Below are positions 23,891-34,380 of a DNA stretch of 64,000 nucleotides, one piece after another. The DNA lies in NCBI RefSeq assembly GCF_036669915.1, contig NC_089323.1, forward strand, positions 18,712,587 through 18,776,586. Reading direction: 5' to 3'. Made by a program: the position numbers and the translations under genes. The stretch's first letter is position 1; each line of letters opens with the position of its first letter. This DNA is from Pocillopora verrucosa (Eukaryota; Cnidaria; Anthozoa; Scleractinia; Pocilloporidae). The notes beneath the pieces were generated by a model. It saw only the letters and a program-made list of their open reading frames with translations. It did no database searches and had not been told where the DNA came from.

Positions 23891-24507
23891 TAAAATTTTT
23901 CCATGTACCACGCTCACGAATAATATGGAACTTATTTCTTCAAAGTCTTGCCATTGCGACTTAAACACGCACTTAATTCTTTTCAGAAAATGCTACTGAG
24001 CCACAGCAGTGCTTACGTCGGAAAAGGAACTAAAACAATTTAAGTCCACATTGTTCACTTAAATAATTTACAAAGAAACCGGTTGGAGGTATTTAACAAG
24101 TTCAACCGACCTTAAATATAAACTCTCTTTAGATTGGGATTAAAGAAATTACAATCTTTTGGGGAAAAAAGGCGACTAAGTGCTGAAGAGAAAGAAAACT
24201 TTCCAACTGAATTTCTCTCTCGATTAAAGGCAGGAGTTTCGGTTTCTAAATATAACCTCTTTCCTTGAACAATGTCTCCAGTAAACGTTATCTTTCCGTT
24301 AAGAACAACGAATGACGCGCTTTAAGGATTTGCAAACAGTGGGAAGCAGACAATAACAAAGGTAATACAATTCTCGAAAGTCTTTCCCTGCGCGCGCGTC
24401 GAGTCAAGTTACTTTCCGTCTTTAGAAGTTTAAATTCTTCGCTAAATCACAGAACTATTTTAATGCAATAGCAGTTCGCAAAAAACAACATAAATAAATA
24501 AACTTAC

Positions 24508-24862
24508 GGTAAGAAAATGGATTAAGACATGTTCCTTGCCGAGGAGGAATTAACGGAAACTGCTGATTGTAAGGAGTCGCTATTCTGCAGAACTGAGGTC
24601 TCCGCGGTTTAGGTTTGTAATCGACCGAGGCAGGGAAACCAGGCGGAAAATTTGTGGAAGAATCCACGTCGAATTGGCAATCCCTCCGCTCTTCTTTCTT
24701 GATAGCACGATTTGGGAACATGTCAAGAAAGTTGAGAAAATTCTCGCTGAAGCTAAAATCCTGCAGAACAGCCATCAATGCCTCATGCTCCTCTAATCGG
24801 TGCATACGTTGAAATGCGACTAAACCCTCGGACCAGCTTATGTTATGACCTGTCATTTGCAT
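24508..24862 (-). CDS. Orphan coding exon, possible first exon of an unrecognised gene
   Basis: Read on the minus strand from ATG 24862, 118 codons run without a stop into the donor TACC/GTAAGT at 24507. The peptide has a helical start (FQRMHRLEEHEALMAVLQ), then FSENFLNFLDMFPNRA, then a K/P/R-rich stretch (YKPKPRRPQF) and a second proline-rich part. It resembles the low-complexity N-terminus of a regulatory protein, but I do not recognise it. No matching next exon was found at lower coordinates, so it may be partial or a false positive. Confidence 0.35.
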
Positions 24863-27494
24863 ACTGTTGTTTAGTACAAAAAGCGTCCTTAGCAACTTCA
24901 GCGCCTGAATTGTTATCAAGGTCGAGAGCCAGTTTAAGACAACTTTACAATATCGTGTTTCTGATAAACTCGCTTATTTCATTACGAGAAGTCCTGTTAT
25001 CCCCCCCACAATCGGGGAATTTTGAAAGGGGAATTTTGCATTAGGGTTTGCTGTTCCGGGCAACATAAAATATCTCTTTGCCAGATATTTTAATACAAAA
25101 TTCTCAAACAAATGTTTACTAAAATAAACTTCTTTCGTATTTCGCAATAAATTCATTTTATTAATATTAATTTGATTCTAACGATCTTGCCGTGCAAAGA
25201 TAGCTCAGACAGGTAAGTTACAGCGAGCATAAGGGCGAAAGTTAATAAACAAGCTGTTTACAATGACTAGCAAAGTTATTTTTATTCACAAAGGAAGTGA
25301 AATTGGCGCAAAAACCACAGATGTACGAAATAAAAACAACTGCGCTTACGTCATGGTAACACTTGACGTAAAAAAGGTCAATTATAAAATTTCAGCTGCT
25401 TAACCCGGCGGAAGAGGACACCGCATTGCTCGAAATCTTGCAGACAAAAGGTTTATCCGGTTTATTGTTACCTTTGTCACGCTATCATGGACATTTGATT
25501 TTAAGGAAACCAGCCATCACTTTCTTAGAAACGATGTAAACAACTGTAAACTATCACTTAGTAGAAAATTCGATCTTCTTTTCTCGAGGACATGGGGAAA
25601 TTTTTGAGAAAAATAAAAAAAATGTTGTCTCCAACTAAAACTTGAGGTCTGCATGACACATTTTGTCGTGAAATACACCCAAAACTTGTGATATTTGCTA
25701 AAACAATTTTTCACGAGTTACATATTTATAAGAAAAACTAGCAAAGTTTACTACGCCATTCCTTGACTAACATATTAGTTTATAGCTACTACTCCCCTGT
25801 TGTTTTCTTGCACTTTAACGAGCAAGTATTGAACTATGCTGCGGTTCTGCTCTGTCTCTAACTCACGTGCACAGGCATGGCACGTGGACTCGTCGCACGG
25901 TTCTCCTTTCGCGCGCGAAAATGTTTGCTCTCCAAACTACATTATATGCTTACAACAGTCGCGATTATTTCGCTAACGTAATGTACAGCAAATATTTTTG
26001 CAACTGTGTGCCACTTTTCAGTTTAACGTGGAATCATATCGTTTGATGGTTTCAGTAGGGTTTTAGCTTTCTGCTAGAGACTAGACAGCAATACATTTCT
26101 CACAATCCCTCGAAGACCCTCGAACAAGGTTTGAATGTAGGCACCGATTACATAATCGCGTGTGTTGAGGACTTTTGACCGAGAGCCAAGTTTTTTTTCA
26201 ATTTAGATCGAAAGCTTTAACAAATTGTTGCTATAGTTAGTTTATATCGACAAAATCCACAACTGGCGAGAGAATATCAAAGGTAAATCAAAATCTATCA
26301 TTTGTCCATGGAGATATGACTTGTACTTAACCCGCAAAAATATGAAAATGCTTGAGGAAGAGCTCTTAGCTTTAAATGATCACTTGCCAACTTCCCAGAA
26401 TCTCATAATGTGAACAATTGCAGAAAAACGATATAACATGCTATCTCAGCAACTTATTACTTAAAAGAATTTGGCAAAAATTAAGCTGTATTTTGCAACC
26501 CACGCCCTAATGTAAACGTCCAGGGAAAAACAAACAGGGGAAAAAAGATACAGTTTCTATGAAACTTTGAAAACAAGTTCCTCGGAATATAATCCTGTAG
26601 AGTTGATTGACTAAGAAAAGGGGTCGACACTCGGACGATTCCGTATCAGTCACCTCCTGCTATTATAGGTAACTAAAAAGAGAGACCGACATCGCGGTCA
26701 ACGTCCCTATTCATGAGCACTGACCCTTACTTTGCTTCCATGGATGCAGCACAAATAACGGCACAGAGAACTGTCCATTGCACGTGTAAAGTCTAACTGG
26801 TGATAATGCAAGGTATGAATAACTAGTATCAAAGCCTTATCACTGATTTCCTGCAGATGAGGAACAACTGCCGTTTTAGTAACTCCGACATAACTGTAAC
26901 ACTATCTCAATGACCATGATCAAAATTGAGCTGCAATATATTTTGGAGAACTTACAAATGTGAAAAAAAAAATTCTCAGCTTCGAGCAAAGGAAGCTGTC
27001 TTACTTTCTTTGCTTTGTTGCAGATTTTACGGTAACGATTAGGAAAGATTTCCATTTTCTTGCTTTAGAAGCAGATTTTACAGTTCCTTGTTTACAACAG
27101 TTTGTTCAGTTCGCGGTGCAGAGGTCAGACCACTTTCGACTCTAAATCCGTTTGTGCTGCAAGCCAAAGAGTGGCATTTAGTTAAATGAAACTAACTGCT
27201 ATCGACGAGTATTTTCGTGCTTTTTTAATCAGTTGTTTTGGGCAGGCTGCCTTATCCTTGAATATACGAAAAACACGCACCCTCACCAAATTTTGCATAC
27301 ATGTTTCCACTTCAACGACTTTACCCTGAAGTTTAACGTCGCGTTACCGGTTTAGCTAGATTCTGCTCGGTAGGATTTGTTAAACTTTGATCGGGTCGCA
27401 AGCTATCCTTACTGCAGCGTTGGTATCATTTTCGATTTCTGCCAGTCCATTTTTCAATGGTAACTAAATGTAGCGAGATAGTTGAAGTATAAAA
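24863..27494. other. Non-coding stretch
   Basis: AT-rich with no exon supported. A short segment near 26705 (TTCATGAGCACTGACCCTTAC) resembles one at 30351, so the duplicated family described next may begin here. Confidence 0.35.
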
Positions 27495-30400
27495 TTCTCG
27501 CGGGGGGCTGCTGAATCAAATGGAAAAAGTCACGCATAATTTTATTGTACTCTCCAAAACCGCTCAGAACAAAGAACACCAACATAGGAAAGTACATCTG
27601 ATCTCCACCGTGTACAGTGTTCGATTTTTCTCTTAAGAGCTAAACAACCCAAACTAAACATAACCATAACAACATCATCAATAGAGACTGAAGATTTTCG
27701 CTAGTTTTTCGGCTTCCTTCGTCTTGCTGTCGCCCTTCCGACGACACAAGATCATTTGTTACGATTCACTCTTCCGTAAAAACCCTAACAAATCGACTAA
27801 TAAATGATGACCAGTACTGCTCGATTTGCTACTATGACAATACATCATTATAAGTAATGGCAAGGACACTAAAATAAAAAGCATCGTTGAGAGCTTGCCA
27901 TTCATGCCAGAGCAGTGAGCCTTGCAATTGGCCCTAATGAATGCAACGCAAATTACAAGGAAAAAATTGCGAGTCAATATCCGCAAGACACGTGTGAACT
28001 GATCGAGGATAATAATTGCAAGTCAAATCCGCAAGACACGTGTGAAGGTACTTAGAATTATTACTAATAACTGTTATTGCTAAGTGACATATAAATACGA
28101 ATATCAGCTGTTCCAAAGGTATAAAGTCTAGATATTGGTATCTACAGGAGTCCCCTGCTAGCTTGGCAACAGAAAAACATATACTGTTTGCTTTTTTTTT
28201 AATGTAACCAAGTTCAAAATTTATGTTAAGTTTCATTTTCAAACTTAACAGTCTTGCTTTCCCCCGTTCCTTCCCGGAAGATTTGAAATGAAGTAGCGAA
28301 TGACATTTTTTTCCGATGGTACAGAAAACATTCTGGATATTTTAGGCTCGACACTCTGGCCATTCGAAGGTAACAATTGGCTATGAAAACTATGTTTTTC
28401 TCGTCATAAACATGCCCATTCTTTCCAAGGTGCAAGTTACAGACTGACAGAAGAAGGATCATTTCAAAATCATTGGAGACAAAGTACCGATAAAACACAC
28501 TACAAAGGATTTCTGTCCTTCCAATGCTTTACTTAGCACTTCAGCTTTATTTCGTTTACTATAACCCTACAGTCATCAAAACTCCTGTTTCAGCTCAGTG
28601 TTTTCTTGTGTGTACTTTTTGGGTTTCATGTAAGATATTCTGCTAATAATGACAGCCTCATATCGTCAAACATCAGCGATTTTTAAACTAAAACATTCCC
28701 TTAGGGTGGTTCAACTTTAATTATCTACGCATACAATACGCGTCTACTCTTCGAGTCCTTTGCATTTTTCCAGGTCTTTTCATTCTTATTGTCAGTATTG
28801 AGATAGTCCATTTATATAAATTGTTGTGCAAGTTATGCTAAGGTAAACACATGATGACTATATGGTACACCTTAAGTCGGTAAATACTTGAACTATTGAT
28901 GTGAAGCTGAGTAATACTGGCCTAAGCTGCGGCAAGGTTGATTAGTGAAAATACCACAGAGAACAACTAAGCCTCATGTCGTCAATCAATCGAAAAAGTC
29001 ATGCACGATTTGATAGTGTTCCTTCTTACGAATCCCAACGAACCAGAAACGAAAAGTATAAGTACATTTGACGTTCATAGCATGCTCTTCTTAATTTTTT
29101 CTCAGAATCAAAACAAAGTTAGCTCCAGATAACCATAACAACATCACGAACAAAGATTGAAGTTTTCGCCAGCTTTCGGTTTATTTCTTCCAACAACCCA
29201 TCCGTGAAAACCAATACAAGTCGACTTATGCCGGAAAACTGCTCATACGTAACATATAATGATAAAAGACACTGACGTGAAATGATAGTTAGCTATAGCA
29301 CCGAACAAAGAAATAAAACATATTGTGATAGGCTCTCCTAATCATGGGCGGTGAACCTTTTAGGGATGCAAAGAACTAAATACATAGAAGTAGCGCATCA
29401 AAACAAGCGAAAACACGTGTGAATATTTGAATTATTACAACAAAATTTATTACTAAGTTACAGATAAATAACATGCTCAGCTGTTCTAAGGCTCTGAAGT
29501 CTAAATCCTGGTTTCTGAAAGTGTCCTCTGCTAGCTTAGCGACAGAAATACATGGCCTAAGTATTTCTTGTTGTAGCTAAGTTCAAAATCTATCTCAATC
29601 TTGTTTAAAATTTTTTTCTCCCTAGCTTTTCATGTTATTGCCTGAAAGGGTTGTACTAAAGTAACGACTATCAGTTTTTCTTTACCTCTATTTCATAGAA
29701 AACACAGTTTATATGGAAAGCTTGACCCTTTCATCGTTTTCAAGATCACCATTGGCTCTCGATGATCATGTATGTTTTTCTTCACCAAGGCATGTTTTGC
29801 TTTCCATGAGAGTCAACAGATGATTTGAAAAATTTTTTTCGAAATAAATGAAAGAACAGAGTTAATAAAGACTCCGGCTTCGTACTAGTCTGCTGTGGGT
29901 ACCTCAAATTGTCGACAAATTCCTTAAGCTATAATCTAAGTTAATTGTTTTTCATTTTTGATAACAGAGTCAAAGAACCCCTGGTCAAGTATTACCTTCG
30001 AGCGTTCTTTTGTTAATCGTTGGTTAAATATTCTCGGATGCAAACGAGAAAAGCGCATTTCATCTCCATCTTTTGCAGTTTTCAAGCCTTTTTTTCCTTC
30101 AGAATCAAAACAAACCAAACATCACATAACCATAACAACACCACGAGCGAAGATTGAAGTTGTTCGCCGCTTTTCCGGCTGCCTTCGTCCTTCCGTTATC
30201 CTTCCGACAACACACGATCACTTTCCACAATTCACCCATCCGTAAAAACCAAAACAAGTCGATATTACTCACATGCGACGTCACTAACTCGAAACTCATC
30301 ATCAGATACGGAAAATAACAAAGTAGTTCAACATATTGTGGTTACCTTTCTCATTCATGAGCAGTGACCCTTACTCGGCCTACATGAATGAATGCAAATT

Positions 30401-30700
30401 TAAAGAATGTAGAAGTCACACACCAGGACAAAACAAAACACGTGTAAACGGCTCAAAACACAGGAATACGGTACAAACAGGGATACAGGGCGAAAAAGGT
30501 ACACTGGATCTCAATTAAGTGTACTTTTTTAGTTCCTTTGAGGACCAAAACAAACCAAACTACAGAGATATCTATAACCACATCACGAACAAAGATCGAA
30601 GTTTCTCGGCATTGCTCGGACTTAACCGAGTGGCTTCCGAACAACACACGAGAACTTGTACAGCCAATTTACCCATTCGTTAACACTTGTCGAAGCTACT
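27495..30700. repeat. Diverged tandem duplications, first unit ~1.47 kb
   Basis: Related blocks recur in the same order. The AACCATAACAACATC segment occurs at about 27660, 29130 and 30125, with a weaker version near 30570. A GACAACA/CCATCCGT/AAAACC tail follows each. The pair at about 28070-28480 and 29450-29830 matches over several hundred bases (CAGCTGTTC..., CTGCTAGCTT..., ATGTTTTTCTTC...). Spacing falls from ~1470 to ~1000 to ~440 bp. No reading frame is conserved between copies, so this is non-coding duplication. Confidence 0.7.
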
Positions 30701-31302
30701 AAGAAACTTTTTTCATTAAAAACAAATAACTAAGCAAATTAGTTCATGCATATTGCGTCTGATTTTCTGTGTGGATGAGATTTTAATTGGAAAAGTACAA
30801 AGTGCAAGTGCACCATCAACATACTCTATGTCGTCAATCTACCCAACTATATCGAGGTAAACTGACCGTCAGGGATTCTATTTTCGCTACCATTTTCATC
30901 CCACGCATCTTCTATTTACAAAAGACGAGCGGAAAAAAAACCTGGAACAATTTACTCCCCCGTTATGCCCAGAACTTTCAACTTTAAAATAGATAACGCC
31001 TTTATGACGTTCCACACATACTCAATTGTAACTTTTCTTGTTTTTTTTTCCGGTATTATGTCTATGCAGTTCGTCATGGTACGACATGCGTGAACGCGAT
31101 GCAAACATATCCTTCTAGCACAATGTGTAGGTGAAAGGTGACGATTTTCTGTGACAACCATAACCTAATGAAGTCAGTTTTCACCTGAGGGCTCAACACA
31201 GACTGAGCTAGCACTATCTATTTTTGTAATTTATATCAATGAATTTTCCGCAAGGACTTAAATACTACAGACTGAAAGTACCGTCATCAAAAAAATCAAT
31301 AT
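30701..31302. other. Non-coding stretch between duplicated blocks
   Basis: Nothing recognised. Confidence 0.3.
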
Positions 31303-32270
31303 GTTATGTCTTCATTTAATGAGTATCTACTTAGCCTGAAGGAAAACGTCTCTAATTCTATGGTAACAACCTTAACCCCTAGCCAGTTACATCTCACATG
31401 AGCCTTGTATTTTTCGAGAATAAGTAAAAAATAGGCTTGTATAGAAATGTTGATTGTAAAAGACAAACAACATTTAAAAATAACTTTATTAACTTAAACT
31501 CTAAGACACACACAACTGAGATAGTCCACTGTGGGCAGTTTTCAAGATTTCAGACACTACAAACTGTGAGCACCGTGATTAAAATGAACATGAGTTTCTC
31601 TCTTGGCGGCACGAGATATGACTGTTTACTGTGACATTTTCACTCTACAGTCTGGCAATAGCTGATGGATGTAGAACCGTCTAAATGTTATTACATAAGT
31701 TCTGTAAAAGGGCTATTATGTGCTTTTCAGACGATGATCTGTGGCTCAGATGGTATTTTAAGCACAGCTTTAGAACTGAATGACAAAAGGATTTGAAGTA
31801 GGAACTTGTCAAAGCCTTGAGTATCCATTTAGCTTCAGGGAGAACGTTTTTTCACTCTCTATAGTATTAGGTACAGCCCACGTAAGCTCAGTGTTTTTTT
31901 CGAGAATATATCAGAAATAGGATTGAATTGAAATATTGATTGTAAACAACAAACAAAATTTAAAATGATTCTCTAAACTTAAATCTCCACCATACACACA
32001 ATCGAGATAATCTACTGTGCGTGGTTTTCAAGATTCTCTGACAACCACACCACAATACCACAAACTGTAAGCACTGTTAGCAAATAAAATAAATGTTATG
32101 TCGTCTTTTCTTGAGTACCTATTTTGCTTGAGGGAAAGCGTTCTTTAACCTCTCTAGAACCAGTTATAGCCTACGCAAGCCCAGTATTTTTCGAGAAAAA
32201 GTCAAAAATAGGATGGAATCAAAAGGTTGATTGTAAACAACGTTTAAAAATATACATACAAATGAGATAG
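31303..32270. repeat. Second diverged tandem array, three units
   Basis: Units begin near 31303, 31815 and 32098. Each has GAGTA.C.ATTT then CTTGAGGGAAA-like text, a TTTTTCGAGAA segment, AAAATAGG, and TTGATTGTAAA.AACAAAC. Units 1 and 2 also share the tail TTTTCAAGATT through ACAAACTGT.AGCAC. The third unit is truncated. Confidence 0.75.
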
Positions 32271-33006
32271 CCTAAAGTCAGTAGTCAAGCGAATAAATAA
32301 CGTCAACCGAACATCTTCGCTCGACACCAGGGCTCAACACTTTGTTGTCATTTCTATTGGAGTAGCCACACGTGCGAACGCGTGCTTTAAAAAAGCGCGC
32401 GGCGAGTAACCTCGCGAGACACTAGCTAGCCATCACGCAACGATATCGGAACCCAGCCAATTCTAATTGGAAGTAGCTTTTCTACTAAGGTCAAATTGAG
32501 GGGGAGGATTTAACAGATTTAAAGCCTTATTCGCTGCATGCCAAAGCAAGGAATTCATTTATCTAGAACTCATACATTTACGACTTTGCACTTTGATAAA
32601 AATTTTTTTCCTGCTATAAGAATTATCGAAATATTGGGCAAAATTATTTTTCTTCCATTTTATCATGACCCCGACAAACACGCTCTCTTTACCTTCTCGT
32701 TTTGGGCTTTTCTTAGTCTAGGGAGGACAAAAAAATTGGTTAAGTAAATTAGAAAAAAATTCATCAATTCCGGGCCGCAATGTAAAAATAACAGCGTGAC
32801 CCATTGCACAACACTATTTCGTTCGATTTCCGTTTCTAATAATATTTGCACCGTTGCATATTTAGACAACAGACTTAATTCTCTAAGCCGCTGAAATCGA
32901 TCTCGAAATAGGACGATTTTCACCACATGTGACGTCACTATTAGCAAGATCACAGGAGGAATTACGTAATATTCGAACTACAATACGCAATTGAACAATT
33001 TCAATG
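32271..33006. other. Non-coding stretch
   Basis: A small CpG-rich patch (GCGCGCGGCGAGTAACCTCG) near 32395 stands out, but no gene can be attached to it. Confidence 0.3.
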
Positions 33007-33613
33007 ATGTGCGCTAGGTTGGTGGCAAAATTCTCCGAATATTTGGTATGCGCTCTCTTTTAAAAGGAAAAAAGATTTACACTTCTGTAGAGAGTTTAGT
33101 CCACAGTTAGATTTCTAATTAAAGAGTCACTTTTGCTGTAAACAATGGAAGATTTGAGAAATGTCACGCCAAAAACCAAAGTTGAACGTCGTAACATCCA
33201 CGGGATTTTTTTAAAAAAAGTGGCAATCACAAATGTCAAAAGATGATCTTCGACCCTTGGGGAGATTCGATTGCGCGTTCTCTCAGAAAAAAATATTGAA
33301 CACTTTAGTAGAGAGTGTGGTCCATACTACAGCTTTTATGTGATATGCACGAGGATGGTGGCAAAATTATCCACATAATTGGTTTGCGTACTCTTTAAGA
33401 AGAAAAACAAAATGTACTCTTCAGGAGAGAGTTTAGTCCACACTACAATTTTTAACAGAAGGGTCACGAATGCAGTATATTATGAAACGGTTTGGCAATT
33501 GTCATGCCAACGACCGGAACTAAGTGCTGTAACATCCGCGGGATTTTTAAAGATAAATTGGCAGTTTAAAGTGTCGAACATAATCTTCGACCCTTGAGGG
33601 GAGATCAATTCCG
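33007..33613. repeat. Third tandem repeat, ~335-bp period, two units
   Basis: GATGTGCGCTAGGTTGGTGG (33007) and GATATGCACGAGGATGGTGG (33342) start two units. Both contain GAGAGTTTAGTCCACA, a GGGATTTTT segment, and CTTCGACCCTTG near the end. An extra copy of the GAGAGTGTGGTCCA segment lies between them. Confidence 0.8.
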
Positions 33614-34129
33614 CATTTAAAGTAATTCCATGTTAAATTAAATAATAAATAATTGTTAGCATTAGTATTTAAGGTTAGGCCCAGGTTGCAGTCTTTCAGC
33701 TGCTGAAAGACGTTACCGGAACACTGTTTCTCTGGGGGACGAATTCATCATTAAGAAGAAAACCATTGCAATGAGAGGGAAGAGACCAAAACTTGAGAAC
33801 AAGGGCGAAATGATGTGATAAACTTTGGCTAAAGGGGAGGGAGTGATGAAATGAAAATCTTGGTACGTGGGTGGAACAATACTTTAAAGAAATCTGGATG
33901 GGATATTCCCTCATTTATAGCTTCCCTCACCCTTTAAATCCAACATGTAAAAATCAAACAGCAACTTCCTCTCACAATTTCAATCCAATTTTCAAATCCA
34001 CAAAATCGGTAATGATAATAGAAAAAAAAAAACAAAACAGTTAGTGTGTTATCTTGATTAAACACCAAATTCTCTTAATAAACTGGCAAGCCAATGTGTA
34101 GCTGCAAGAAGGGAGATTTTACGTGTGAA
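33614..34129. other. Non-coding stretch
   Basis: No supported gene. A plus-strand frame at 33700-33818 behind an acceptor-like TTTCAG is discussed under rejected items. Confidence 0.3.
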
Positions 34130-34380
34130 AGGGTCATCAAGATTTTTCCTTGCCTTACCCTTCCCCACACAGCAATGTTACAATACCACTGTTACTACCC
34201 ACCCTACATCACACAGCAATATATCATAATACCACTGATACTGTCCCTGACCTGGTGCTTGTGAACCATTCCTCACCTTACCCTACCCCACATAGCAATA
34301 CATTACAATGCTACTGTTAGTACCCCTGACCTGGTGCTTGTGAGCCACCATCCTCTAATCTCCTCTGATGAGCTTCAAAC
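34130..34380. repeat. Minisatellite-like duplication at the 3' end of the unrecognised gene
   Basis: Three diverged units of about 60-85 bp contain CACA.AGCAAT.TTA.AAT and ACTG.TA.T. Two of them carry CCTGACCTGGTGCTTGTGA (34249 and 34327). The last unit includes the codons for the C-terminus of the gene (GSQAPGQG read on the minus strand), so the coding end has been duplicated into the 3' flank. Confidence 0.7.

Noticed and set aside
33700..33818. Possible plus-strand terminal exon reading AAERRYRNTVSLGDEF
   Set aside because: There is an acceptor-like TTTCAG and a stop-free 39 codons, but no upstream exon, no recognisable family and a tandem-repeat region in front of it.
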